Positions 46,558-56,552 are shown, counted from the stretch's first letter. The stretch is DNA of 64,000 nucleotides from Cohnella sp. CFH 77786 (GCF_019400745.1 NZ_WJIB01000003.1:186001-250000); one strand, 5' to 3'. Notes: generated by a model not told the origin, from the sequence alone. Numbers and translations: made by a program.

Positions 46558-46588
46558 ATAGCGGCTGGTTCAGCCGCTAATTTTTTTG
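46558..46588 (+). terminator. intrinsic terminator of ddl
   Basis: TAGCGGCT-GGTTC-AGCCGCTA followed by A and seven T. Confidence 0.9.
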
Positions 46589-46601
46589 GCGAGCGCGAGG
46601 C

Positions 46602-46862
46602 GACGTTATTTAGGCTGAAACCCTGGGTCCGAGCGCTGTAGTGACTCCAGGAGACGTTATTTTGGCTGAACCCCGGGGTGCGAGCACTGTAGTGACTTCA
46701 GGAGACGTTATTTTGGCTGAAACGCCGGGTCCGAGCGCTGTAGTGACTTCAGGAGACGTTATTTTGGCTAAAACGCCGGGTCCGAGCGCTGTAGTGACTC
46801 CAGGAGACGTTATTTTGGCTGACCCCGGGGTGCGAGCGTTGTAGTGACTCCAGAAGACGTTA
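46602..46862. repeat. 51-bp tandem array, five units and a partial sixth
   Basis: GACGTTA(T) starts at 46602, 46653, 46704, 46755, 46806 and 46856. The unit reads GACGTTATTTTGGCTGA, then ACCCCGGGTCCGAGCGCTG, then TAGTGACTCCAGGA. The 51-base period leaves a 67-codon frame open through the array (46641-46844), which is a by-product. No gene is seen in this space. Confidence 0.93.
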
Positions 46863-46876
46863 ATTATCTCGGTAGG

Positions 46877-47545
46877 TTAAAACCTGGACTTACTCATGGA
46901 AAGACGGTAATGATGGATTCTTTCGTCACCCGAAGAAGCAGGTTCTAGCCATCCGTCCTTCACCAACTGCTGAAGCTGTCTCCGGGCAAAAGCGGTACCA
47001 GTTCCTAGATTCGACGCTACTTCAGAGGCGCGGAGCGAGGCCGTCGACCGAATGGCCATTCTCACAATCTCCCTCTGATACAATGGTAAACTCGACCATT
47101 CCTGGCGATCTAGGCCGTACCACCTTTCCAACATGCGCCTGATCGTTTTCCGGCCATGTTCTGGATCGTCCTTGAGATCGTCCGTGGAATAACGGAGAAT
47201 GTTCTAACCGGCCAGCAAGAGGGCGTTCTGACGCCTTCTGCTTTTTTTGAAGGTGCTGCGGTCGGCATCCCGCGCGTGCGGATTGAACCCATCCGACTCG
47301 ATTGCGGTGGGTTTCGTGTGCCGTACATAAGCAATGTCTATGTAGTAGTAATTGCCGTCCTCGTCTAAGACTTCATATTCCGGGTGAAGAAAATCGAAGT
47401 TCCCCACAACCGGCCGCCACAATTGCTCCAAAAGCAGCTTTTCCCCATAGCCGTGTTGTTCTTTCAACATTCGCAGCCGCTCGCCTTTACGCTTGCTTAG
47501 ATGCATGTCCAGCCATTTGCGGTATTCCGTTTCAAAATCCTTCAT
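46877..47545 (-). pseudogene. DUF559-like nuclease with C-terminal winged helix, broken by an in-frame TAG
   Basis: Two ORFs in one frame are separated by a single TAG at 47204-47206. Reading through gives 222 codons: N-terminal part (MKDFETEYRKWLDMHLSKR...), a PD-(D/E)xK-type segment (HPEYEVLDEDGNYYYIDIAYV, DADRSTFKKSRRRQNALLLAG-stop-NILRYSTDDL) and a winged helix (LPLYQREIVRMAI, RASEVASNLGTGTAFARRQLQQLVKDGWL). The stop stands where this fold has Trp (AGWxILR), so TGG to TAG is the likely change. The start MKDFE has GGGGGA 8 bases upstream. A read error is possible. Confidence 0.75.
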
Positions 47546-47698
47546 CCTATCATCCCCCGTCAAAAAAATAACCGCCCCGAGCCGCCAACTCAGGGCGGCT
47601 TGGAGCGGTGTGCTTCACGCGCTAACTACGACAATCATAAAACATACGGAATAATATGTCTATATATAGATGATTATTACATAATGAGGTAGAACAGT

Positions 47699-47926
47699 CT
47701 GAGCGAAGGGGATATTGGCATAAGGGGCGATTCCCAAGAGGATGGATTCGCAGCCTCCGCAACCGCTCTGAGCGAAGGAGATATTGGCATAAGGGGCGAT
47801 TCCCGGGAGAGGATGGATTCGCAGCCCCACCGCAACCGCTCTGAGCGACGGGGATATTGGCATAAGGGGCGATTCCCGGGAGAGGATGGATTCGCAGCCC
47901 GCCAACCGCTCTGAGCGACGGGAATA
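47699..47926. repeat. about 70-bp tandem array, three units and a partial fourth
   Basis: CTGAGCGA recurs at 47699, 47768, 47841 and 47911 (steps 69, 73, 70). The unit carries GGGGATATTGGCATAAGGGG, CGATTCCCGGGAGAGGATGG and ATTCGCAGCC. It lies in the 510-base space between the pseudogene and the next small gene; apart from the array and the ribosome site of that gene nothing else is seen there. Confidence 0.92.
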
Positions 47927-48055
47927 CCCCCCAGCAAGCCGATAAGCGCACATGCGGCGAGGATACGCAACAACCCCTCCATCCGAAATCCCAAGCTTCC
48001 TTTTCCCCCGCCCGCAAGTTTATAATGATGCAAATAGCTGTAGGAGGGACTCGCC

Positions 48056-48373
48056 ATGGGCTTCCAGACGGAGTTCAATTCGGTGTGCAAATTCAAATCG
48101 GACCGCGAACTGTACGAGCTGCTGGAGTACGGCCGGGGCAAGATGGTCAAGAAGCAATTCCGCGTTTTCCCCACCGGGCAGAAAGTGATCGCCTACGCGC
48201 CCGATAACCGGGCGGTCGCCATCGTCCGCATCGTCGCGTCGATCGCGGAGATCAACTTCGCCGGCGAAGAAGTGACCGAGGTCGAAATGGAGCTGATCCG
48301 CAAGCTGACGGAGGAAGAGTCGCGCGTGCAGACGGCTTTGGCGCATGAAATGTTTTTCGGAGACCAACAGTAA
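48056..48373 (+). CDS. small hypothetical protein, possibly DUF2584-like
   Basis: 105 residues, soluble, opening MGFQTEFNSVCKFKSDREL, with beta-strand-rich KKQFRVFPTGQKVIAYAP and AVAIVRIVASIAEINFAGEEV, then a Glu-rich helix. The layout faintly resembles the small Bacillus DUF2584 proteins; this is a weak impression. GGAGGGA lies 7 bases before ATG. It precedes uvsE by 35 bases and may be cotranscribed. Confidence 0.7.
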   Translation: MGFQTEFNSVCKFKSDRELYELLEYGRGKMVKKQFRVFPTGQKVIAYAPDNRAVAIVRIVASIAEINFAGEEVTEVEMELIRKLTEEESRVQTALAHEMFFGDQQ

Positions 48374-48408
48374 CCCTATCGCCGCAAGCGAAAGGGGAAT
48401 CCGCGTCC

Positions 48409-49404
48409 ATGATCGTCCGGTTCGGTTACGTCGCCATGTCCGTCCAGCTCGAGAACGCCTCGCCATCGAGGACGATGACGATGTCGAACTTCTCCAAGCT
48501 GCCCGACCGGGAAGCAGGCTTGCGCCGGCTCGAGCAGCTGGCGCGGGAGAATCTGCGCAATACGCTGCGCCTTCTGAAGCATAACCGTTACATGGACGTG
48601 CGCGTCTACCGGTTCTCGTCCAAGCTGATTCCCCTCGCCACCCATCCCTCGCTTAGCGATTGGGATCCATATGCCGCGCTCGCAGAAGATTTTGCCGAAG
48701 TGGGAGCGTTCGTTCGGGAGCACGGAATGAGGGTATCGTTCCACCCGGACCACTTTACCGTGCTCAGCACGCCACGCCAAGACGTTTTCGAGAAATCGGT
48801 GAACGATCTCCGCCATCACGTGAAGATGTTCGAGCTGATGGGCCTGGACGAACGGGCCGCCAACAACATCCACGTCGGCGGAACGTACGGCGACAAGGAA
48901 GCCGCGGGCCGGCGTTTCGTTGAACAATTCCAACGCCTTGAAGACCGGATCGCTCGGCGCATGACGCTGGAGAACGACGACAAGACGTTTACGGCGTCCG
49001 AGACGCTCGTCATTTGCGAGCGGGTCGGCGTTCCGATGGTGCTGGACCTGCATCATCATGCGGTCAACAATCCCTCCGGCGACCAGGCGGAGCGGCTATG
49101 GCCGCGCATTCTCCGCACGTGGGAACGCCGCTACGGAACGGCCCTCCCGCCCAAAATCCACGTCTCCAGTCCCAAAAGCGAATCCGACCCCCGCGGCCAT
49201 GCCGATTATGTCGAGGCCGGCCCGCTGATTCGTTTCCTTCGGGACGTCGCCTCAGACACGCCAGCTCTCGACGTGATGATCGAAGCGAAGCGGAAGGACG
49301 AATCGCTGTTTCGCCTGCTGGACGAGCTGCGCGCCATGGAGGCGGAGGGAGCTCCGCTCTCCGTAACGGGAGGCGCCAGCATCGAGGTGCCTTCTTCTGT
49401 TTGA
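48409..49404 (+). CDS. uvsE: UV damage endonuclease
   Basis: UVDE-type TIM-barrel nuclease that nicks DNA 5' to UV photoproducts. 331 residues with RFGYVAMSVQLENASPSRTMT, RNTLRLLKHNRYMDVRVYRFSSKLIPLATH, VSFHPDHFTVLSTPRQDV, NNIHVGGTYGDKEAA, TLENDDKTFTASETL, VLDLHHH and KIHVSSPK, all family blocks with the metal-binding His, Glu and Asp residues. AAAGGGGAA stands about 10 bases before ATG. Common in spore formers. Confidence 0.95.
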   Translation: MIVRFGYVAMSVQLENASPSRTMTMSNFSKLPDREAGLRRLEQLARENLRNTLRLLKHNRYMDVRVYRFSSKLIPLATHPSLSDWDPYAALAEDFAEVGAFVREHGMRVSFHPDHFTVLSTPRQDVFEKSVNDLRHHVKMFELMGLDERAANNIHVGGTYGDKEAAGRRFVEQFQRLEDRIARRMTLENDDKTFTASETLVICERVGVPMVLDLHHHAVNNPSGDQAERLWPRILRTWERRYGTALPPKIHVSSPKSESDPRGHADYVEAGPLIRFLRDVASDTPALDVMIEAKRKDESLFRLLDELRAMEAEGAPLSVTGGASIEVPSSV

Positions 49405-49571
49405 ATTGCTCGCCGACGAGCCAAGGCGGTTTAGACCAGCCGCATTCCGGCACGCCGCACGCTGCGCTCGACCCCCGCCGAATCCCGCGGTTGCAATCCC
49501 GCCCGAAATGCGTTACGTTGGACAAGGAGGCGGCTGATGGCAGAAACGGCAGCCGTCCCCATTTCGGAAGA

Positions 49572-49672
49572 GGAGAGAGTTTGACGAAGTCAAACTCCCG
49601 ATTACAGTGGAGAGTTTGAGCAGGGAGAGTTTGCGCTTGCAAACTCCCTATTAGACGTCAAACTCCCGATTA
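49572..49672. repeat. nested CAAACTCCC/GAGTTTG hairpins ahead of fabI
   Basis: GAGTTTGAC-GAA-GTCAAACTC (49576-49596) and GGGAGAGTTTGC-GCTT-GCAAACTCCC (49623-49648) are hairpins; a further GTCAAACTCCCGATTA at about 49657-49672 repeats GTCAAACTCCCGATTA at 49588. The block ends at the fabI ribosome site. It may form alternative hairpins in the leader. The 284-base gap before fabI holds no gene. Confidence 0.8.
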
Positions 49673-49688
49673 GAGGAGGAGAACCACT

Positions 49689-50462
49689 TTGGTGAGCGGA
49701 CTCTTGCAAGGCAAGAACATCGTGGTCATGGGCGTGGCGAACGAACGAAGCATCGCGTGGGCGATCGCGCAGTCGCTTTCGTCCCAAGGCGCGCGATTGA
49801 TTTTTACATACGAGAGCGAACGCGTGGAAGAGCGCGTGAAGAAGCTGGCCGACTCGATTCCCGGTTCGCTGACGCTGCTGTGCAATGTGACTTCGGACGA
49901 GGATATCGATGCCCTGGCCGCCAGCCTGAAGGAGGAAGTCGGGGTGCTGCACGGTCTGGCGCACTGTATCGCTTTCGCCAAGACCGAGGAGCTGGACGGC
50001 GACTACGTCAATACCTCCCGCGCCGGCTTCGCCCTTGCTCACGACATCAGCGTGTACTCGCTGACCGCGGTCGTTCAGCGGCTCTACCCCTTGATGACCG
50101 AAGGCGGCAGCATCGTGACGATGACGTACCTCGGAGCCGACCGCGCATTGCCGAACTACAACGTCATGGGCGTCGCCAAAGCGGCGTTGGAAGCTTCCGT
50201 CCGTTATATCGCGTCCGATCTTGGGAAGCACAACATCCGCGTTAACGCCATTTCCGCCGGCCCGATCCGCACGCTGGCGGCCAAAGGAATCGCAGGCTTC
50301 AACACCATCCTCAAGCAGGTTGAGGAGAAGGCGCCGCTCCGGCGGACAACGGAGGCCGCCGAGGTCGGCGACACCGCCCTGTTCCTGATGAGCCCGTGGG
50401 CGCGCGGCATCACCGGCGAAGTCATCTTCGTGGACAACGGCTATAATATCGTGGGGATATAA
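49689..50462 (+). CDS. fabI: enoyl-[acyl-carrier-protein] reductase (NADH)
   Basis: Reduces trans-2-enoyl-ACP in fatty acid elongation; target of triclosan. 257 residues, short-chain dehydrogenase fold with GVANERSIAWAIAQ at the cofactor site and active-site Tyr157 and Lys164 (YNVMGVAK), and the late RNAISAGPIRTLAAKGI block of FabI. The start is TTG (49689) or the next codon GTG; AGGAGGAG lies 7 or 10 bases upstream. Confidence 0.96.
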   Translation: MVSGLLQGKNIVVMGVANERSIAWAIAQSLSSQGARLIFTYESERVEERVKKLADSIPGSLTLLCNVTSDEDIDALAASLKEEVGVLHGLAHCIAFAKTEELDGDYVNTSRAGFALAHDISVYSLTAVVQRLYPLMTEGGSIVTMTYLGADRALPNYNVMGVAKAALEASVRYIASDLGKHNIRVNAISAGPIRTLAAKGIAGFNTILKQVEEKAPLRRTTEAAEVGDTALFLMSPWARGITGEVIFVDNGYNIVGI

Positions 50463-50490
50463 TGCTGGCATTGCCCGCAACCCAAGTAAA

Positions 50491-50575
50491 ACGGCTACGC
50501 CGTCCTTTTCGGACGGATAGACGTTTTATCGGAGGTGATTCAATAAAGTATGGCGAATTTTATACTTTCTGAATC
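50491..50575 (+). repeat. two-hairpin dispersed repeat, copy B
   Basis: Hairpin 1: CGGCTACG-CCGTCC-TTTTC-GGACGG-ATAGACG. Joint: CGTTTTATCGGAGGTGATTC, containing GGAGGTGAT, an extended match to the 16S 3' end. Hairpin 2: GATTCA.ATAAAGTAT with ATACTTTCTGAATC around GGCGAATTTT. It lies downstream of fabI on the same strand and runs into a terminator. Confidence 0.85.
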
Positions 50576-50584
50576 ACGAAGAGA

Positions 50585-50616
50585 AAACAGCGGCCGTTCG
50601 GCCTGCTGTTTTTTTT
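50585..50616 (+). terminator. intrinsic terminator after fabI and repeat copy B
   Basis: AACAGC-GGCC-GTTC-GGCC-GCTGTT (one bulge on each side) followed by eight T. Confidence 0.87.
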
Positions 50617-50689
50617 CGCGGTCCGGTCCAAGCCGCACCCCAAACCGATGCCCGAGCACACGGATATGGATGGATGAAGGAGGGGTCCG

Positions 50690-51718
50690 ATGGAACGGGT
50701 CATGGTGACGGGCAGCGCGGGATTCATCGGGTACCATACGGCGGCTCGGCTCTTGCGGGATGGATACGAGGTCGTCGGAGTCGACAATCTGAACGCCTAC
50801 TACGACGTCGGGCTTAAGGAAGCCAGGCTGGCGAGGCTTCAGGCGTTGCCGTCCTTCTCGTTCGAGAAGGTCTCGATCGCCGATCGGGAGGCGCTTCAAC
50901 GGGTTTTCGACCGGTATCGGCCAATCCGCGTCATCCATCTGGCGGCGCAGGCCGGGGTGCGGCATAGCCTCCGACAGCCGCATGATTACGCGGACGCGAA
51001 CCTCACCGGCTTTGTGAACATGCTCGAGGGGTGCCGCATCCATGAGGTCCGGCACCTGCTGTTCGCCTCCTCCAGCTCGGTATACGGGGCGAACGCCAAC
51101 CTGCCCTATTCCGAACACGACCCCGCGGATCATCCGATCAGCCTGTACGCCGCCACGAAGAAAGCGAACGAGCTGATAGCCCACGCCTACGCCCATCTGT
51201 ACGGAATTCCGGCGACCGGCTTGCGGTTTTTCACGGTGTACGGTCCGTGGGGAAGGCCGGACATGGCTTATTTCTCGTTTGCCCGAGCGATCGCGGAAAG
51301 GCGGCCGATCACGGTCTTTAACAGTGGCCTAATGAAACGGGATTACACTTACATTGACGACGTCGCGGAAGGCATCGTCCGGCTGCTGGACCGTCCGGCC
51401 GTTCCGAATCCCGAGTGGAGCGCGGAGAACCCGGACCCGGCGACCAGCGCCGCACCTTATCGCATTTACAATATCGGAAACCATGAGCCGGTCGCTTTGC
51501 TCGACTTTATCGCCATTTTGGAACGGTACATGGGGATCGAGGCGATCAAAGAGTTCGCGGACATACAGAGCGGAGACATGCTCGAAACGTTCGCGGATAC
51601 GTCGGATCTTCGGCGGGATGTCGGGTTTGCGCCGGGCACCCCGCTGGAAACGGGGCTTGCCCGGTTCGTGGAATGGTTCAAAGATTTCTACTCGTTCTCC
51701 GGGAGGGAGAAGCGGTGA
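50690..51718 (+). CDS. NAD-dependent sugar-nucleotide epimerase, UDP-glucuronate 4-epimerase type
   Basis: 342 residues, extended SDR: GSAGFIGYHTA cofactor loop at 8-18, VDNLNAYYDVGLKEARL, HLAAQAGVRHSLRQPHDYADAN and active-site YAATKKANE. The NAYYDVxLK and RFFTVYGPWGRPDMAYFSF blocks are those of UDP-glucuronate to UDP-galacturonate epimerases. It overlaps the UDP-glucose dehydrogenase gene by four bases (GTGA), which supplies its substrate. Product would feed acidic wall or capsular polysaccharide. Confidence 0.92.
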   Translation: MERVMVTGSAGFIGYHTAARLLRDGYEVVGVDNLNAYYDVGLKEARLARLQALPSFSFEKVSIADREALQRVFDRYRPIRVIHLAAQAGVRHSLRQPHDYADANLTGFVNMLEGCRIHEVRHLLFASSSSVYGANANLPYSEHDPADHPISLYAATKKANELIAHAYAHLYGIPATGLRFFTVYGPWGRPDMAYFSFARAIAERRPITVFNSGLMKRDYTYIDDVAEGIVRLLDRPAVPNPEWSAENPDPATSAAPYRIYNIGNHEPVALLDFIAILERYMGIEAIKEFADIQSGDMLETFADTSDLRRDVGFAPGTPLETGLARFVEWFKDFYSFSGREKR

Positions 51719-53070
51719 AGAGAATCGTCATGATCGGATCGGGATACGTCGGCCTGGTTACCGGTACGTGCCTGGCAGAGCTCGGACATGCGGTCGTCTG
51801 CTGCGATTGCGATGAGGCTAAAATCGCAGGCTTAACGAGAGGGGAAGTCCCGTTCTATGAGCCGGGGCTTCCGGAGCTGCTGCGCAAGAACGCGGCGGAA
51901 GGCAGGCTGGCGTTTACCTCGGACGTCCCGGCCGCGATCTCCCAAGCCGAATTGATTTTCATCGCGGTCGGCACCCCGATGGCGCCGGGCGGCGAGGCCG
52001 ATCTGTCGGCCGTCCGCGCGGCCGCTTCCGCGATCGGACAAGCGATCCGGCCCCATGCGATCGTCGTCATCAAAAGCACGGTTCCCGCGGGAACCGCCCG
52101 CATGGTGCGCGACCGGATCCGGGCGTCGACCGACGCGCCGTTCGAAGTGGTGTCCAACCCGGAATTTCTGCGCGAAGGGACGGCGATTTCCGATTTCACC
52201 CGGATGGAGCGCGCGGTCATTGGCTCAACGAGCGCAGCGGCGGCCGACGCGGTGGAGCAATTGTACGCCCCTTTGGGAACCCGCATCGTGCGTACCGGAT
52301 GGGAAACGGCCGAGCTGATCAAATACGCAAGCAATGCCTTTCTGGCGGTGAAAATTTCGTTCATCAACAACATGGCGAACCTGTGCGAAAAGTTGGGAGC
52401 GGACGTAACGGAGCTGGCGGAGGGCGTCGGATTGGACAGCCGGATCGGGACGTCGTATTTAAGGGCCGGCATCGGATACGGGGGTTCGTGTTTTCCGAAG
52501 GACGTAACCGCTCTGCTGAAAATGTCGGAGACGGCGGGCCACGATTTCGAAATGCTGAAATCCGTGATCGAGACGAACCGGGAGCAACCGATCCGGTTCA
52601 TGGAGAAAGTCAAGGCGGTGCTTGGAGATTTGCGCGGAATGCGGCTGGCCGTGCTCGGCTTGTCTTTCAAACCGGGCACCGATGACATGCGTTCGGCGCC
52701 GTCGGTTCCGATCGTCCGGTACTTGCTGGCGGAAGGCGCGTCGGTGAGGGCCTACGATCCGCAGGCGGTTCGGGCCGCAAGGGAAATCATCGGCGAAGGA
52801 CCGGCTTATACGGATGATCTCGAATCGGCGGTCACCGGCTGCGACGCATGCGTCGTCGTGACCGAATGGCCGGAAATCGCCCGCATGGATCTCGCCCGAT
52901 TGAGGAAAACCATGGCAACGCCGGTCGTCTTCGACGGGAGGAACGTATTCTCTCCGGGAGCTATGCTGGAAGCGGGGTTCGAATATTATTCCGTCGGACG
53001 CCCGAAGGCAGACCCGGAAGATAAGGCAGACGTGGAAGATAAGGCAGACGTGGAAGATTGGAATCGTTGA
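51715..53070 (+). CDS. UDP-glucose 6-dehydrogenase
   Basis: Oxidises UDP-glucose to UDP-glucuronate with 2 NAD+. 451 residues: GSGYVGLVTGTCLAELGH at the N terminus, VSNPEFLREGTAI, NAFLAVKISFINN and catalytic Cys259 in GYGGSCFPKDV. The GTG start overlaps the epimerase TGA and has GGGAGGG upstream. The C terminus has an 18-base repeat coding DKADVE twice (EDKADVEDKADVEDW), outside the fold. It acts directly before the epimerase in one pathway (TuaD-type role). Confidence 0.95.
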   Translation: MKRIVMIGSGYVGLVTGTCLAELGHAVVCCDCDEAKIAGLTRGEVPFYEPGLPELLRKNAAEGRLAFTSDVPAAISQAELIFIAVGTPMAPGGEADLSAVRAAASAIGQAIRPHAIVVIKSTVPAGTARMVRDRIRASTDAPFEVVSNPEFLREGTAISDFTRMERAVIGSTSAAAADAVEQLYAPLGTRIVRTGWETAELIKYASNAFLAVKISFINNMANLCEKLGADVTELAEGVGLDSRIGTSYLRAGIGYGGSCFPKDVTALLKMSETAGHDFEMLKSVIETNREQPIRFMEKVKAVLGDLRGMRLAVLGLSFKPGTDDMRSAPSVPIVRYLLAEGASVRAYDPQAVRAAREIIGEGPAYTDDLESAVTGCDACVVVTEWPEIARMDLARLRKTMATPVVFDGRNVFSPGAMLEAGFEYYSVGRPKADPEDKADVEDKADVEDWNR

Positions 53071-53095
53071 ACTGAAACCTTGCCCATGTTATGGT
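53067..53095 (+). promoter_or_regulatory. probable promoter of the TSUP permease gene
   Basis: TTGAAC (53067-53072), 17 bases, TATGGT (53090-53095). It overlaps the upstream stop codon and would exclude the first ATG (53091) as start. Confidence 0.5.
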
Positions 53096-53105
53096 TAAGG
53101 AAAGG

Positions 53106-53954
53106 ATGGCCGGGAGCGTGGCGTGGCTTATGGGCGTCAGTCTGCTGATCTTATTCGTCATCGGCGCCATCTCGGCCGTTTTCGGAAGCATTGTCGGTCT
53201 CGGCGGCGGAATCATCACGGTTCCGGTGCTGGTCCTGCTCGGCCCTTCCTTGTTGGGGGAGCCGGTTTCTTCGCAAACGGCGGTCGGAACCTCGCTCGCG
53301 GTGCTCATTTTCACGGCTTTGTCGGCGACCTGGACTTACCGCAAGCAAGGGAAGGTCGATTATCGCAGCGGCTGGCTGTTCTTCATCACGGGCGGACCCG
53401 CGGCCATGGCCGGGGCCCAGCTGACCAATGCGATTTCGCAAGGGCCTTTTCAACTCGCGTTCGGGATCTTCATGTTCGTGATGTTCGCGCTCATGGTAGC
53501 CCGGGAAAGAATGAAACCGCTACACTTCGATTGGAAAATCAAACGCGAATTCACGGACGGAGCCGGCAACCGCTACGAGTTCGGCTACAACATCGGACTT
53601 GCCCTGCTCATCGGCTGCGGGGTCGGCATGGCGTCCGGCCTGTTCGGCATCGGAGGGGGGTCGTTGTTCGTGCCCCTCATGGTGCTGCTGTTCCGGTTCC
53701 CGCCCCATGTTGCGACGGCCACTTCGATGTTCGTCATTCTGTTGTCTTCCGCGCTCGGATCCGGCGTCCATGCCTGGAACGGCAACGTCGATTGGCGCCT
53801 GTTTGCGGCACTCGCTCCGGGAGCCCTCGCCGGCGGGCGGGCGGGAGCCGTGATCGCCGGAAGGCTAAGCGGACGTCAGCTGTTGTGGCTCCTTCGCGCT
53901 ACGCTGCTGGCGGTGGCCTTATATCTAATTTACAAAGGCATTCGCGAAATGTGA
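53106..53954 (+). CDS. TSUP (TauE/SafE) family membrane permease
   Basis: About 282 residues with eight or so membrane helices and the two internally repeated GxGGG blocks of the family: GSIVGLGGGIITVPVLVLLGP and ASGLFGIGGGSLFVPLMVLL. These proteins carry sulfite, sulfonates or related anions; the ligand is unknown. The start is uncertain: ATG 53091 overlaps the predicted -10 box, ATG 53106 has AAGGA close by, GTG 53118 and ATG 53130 are also in frame. Confidence 0.88.
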   Translation: MAGSVAWLMGVSLLILFVIGAISAVFGSIVGLGGGIITVPVLVLLGPSLLGEPVSSQTAVGTSLAVLIFTALSATWTYRKQGKVDYRSGWLFFITGGPAAMAGAQLTNAISQGPFQLAFGIFMFVMFALMVARERMKPLHFDWKIKREFTDGAGNRYEFGYNIGLALLIGCGVGMASGLFGIGGGSLFVPLMVLLFRFPPHVATATSMFVILLSSALGSGVHAWNGNVDWRLFAALAPGALAGGRAGAVIAGRLSGRQLLWLLRATLLAVALYLIYKGIREM

Positions 53955-54085
53955 GAGCCTTATCGGCTATCGGCGCAACCGGGCCGCTCGCAAAACGTAT
54001 ATCCTAAGGTTGGAGCGTTCGAAATCGAATTCTTCGGAAACGGATTCATAGGAACCTAATTATCGATCGATTAGAGGGATGGATC

Positions 54086-54928
54086 ATGGACGATAACAGC
54101 CCCGAGAGCGTCATCGGCGGCAAAAGCTTCACGGCGGTCGCGATCAATTGCGCGGCCAAGGCCGGGGAATGGATCAAAAGCAAAAGCGGCAGCTTCAGCC
54201 AGCTGAATCTCAAATATTCGCAGCACGACCTCGTCACCGAAGTGGACAAAGGGTGCGAGCGGCTGATCCGGAACTTGATCGGCACCCATTTCCCCCATCA
54301 TTCTTTCCTGGGGGAAGAAGGCGTCGAGCCGGGGCCGGAGGCGTCCGCGAAAGCGTTGGAAGAAGCATCGGATGCGGAGTACCTGTGGATCGTCGATCCG
54401 ATCGACGGAACGACGAACTATGTGCACGGTTTTCCGTTCTATTCCGTGTCGATCGCGCTGGCCCGCCGCGGACAAGTCATCGTCGGCGTCATATACGACC
54501 CTTCGCGGGATGAGCTGTTCGTAGCGGAAAGGGGCAAAGGCGCGTACGTGCACGGACGCAAAATGCAGGTGTCCGGGGAAACGGCGCTATCCCAAAGCCT
54601 AATCGCCACCGGCTTCCCCGCAGACCATCTGGAGGCTCTGCCGCAGAATCTGCAAGGCGTTCAAGAGCTCGCGCCGAAAGTCCGCAATTTGCGAGTCGCC
54701 GGGTCTGCCGCGCTTCACCTTGCGTACGTGGCGGCAGGAAGGCTCAGCGGGTTCTGGGAAATCGGGCTGAACGCGTGGGACATCGCCGCCGGCTCGCTGC
54801 TCGTGGAGGAATCGGGCGGACGGATCACGGACACGCGAGGAGAGCCGTACCACTTGGGGGTCCGCAACGTGGCCGCCAGCAACGGTCAGATTCACGGCGA
54901 ATTCGTCGGGGCGCTGAAAACGCATTGA
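54086..54928 (+). CDS. inositol monophosphatase family phosphatase
   Basis: 280 residues with the Mg-dependent phosphatase signatures: HSFLGEEGVE, WIVDPIDGTTNYVHGFPF (metal-binding Asp residues) and GLNAWDIAAGSLLVEESGG. Substrates in this family include inositol phosphate, fructose-1,6-bisphosphate and NADP. AGAGGGATGG stands close before ATG. Its stop codon lies inside the -35 box of the glpK promoter. Confidence 0.93.
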   Translation: MDDNSPESVIGGKSFTAVAINCAAKAGEWIKSKSGSFSQLNLKYSQHDLVTEVDKGCERLIRNLIGTHFPHHSFLGEEGVEPGPEASAKALEEASDAEYLWIVDPIDGTTNYVHGFPFYSVSIALARRGQVIVGVIYDPSRDELFVAERGKGAYVHGRKMQVSGETALSQSLIATGFPADHLEALPQNLQGVQELAPKVRNLRVAGSAALHLAYVAAGRLSGFWEIGLNAWDIAAGSLLVEESGGRITDTRGEPYHLGVRNVAASNGQIHGEFVGALKTH

Positions 54929-54954
54929 CTTTCCACCTGCTCCGGAGCTATAGT
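54925..54954 (+). promoter_or_regulatory. sigma-A promoter of glpK with overlapping cre-like site
   Basis: TTGACT (54925-54930), 18 bases, TATAGT (54949-54954). TGAAAACGCATTGA at 54915-54928 matches the cre pattern with two mismatches and covers the -35 box, fitting catabolite repression. Confidence 0.75.
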
Positions 54955-54962
54955 TAAACTAA

Positions 54963-56552
<1,590 letters not shown>

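Noticed and set aside
46641..46844. 67-codon frame inside the 51-bp array
   Set aside because: Open only because 51 is a multiple of three; no ribosome site.
47677..48174. 165-codon minus-strand frame across the 70-bp array
   Set aside because: Repeat translation joined to the antisense of the small gene at 48056.
49064..49642. 192-codon frame antisense to uvsE and the fabI leader
   Set aside because: Arg/Pro/Trp-rich shadow without domain; starts in a repeat.
50550..50705. 52-codon ORF starting in repeat copy B
   Set aside because: It has an excellent ribosome site but runs through a terminator and into the epimerase start; reported only as a property of the repeat.
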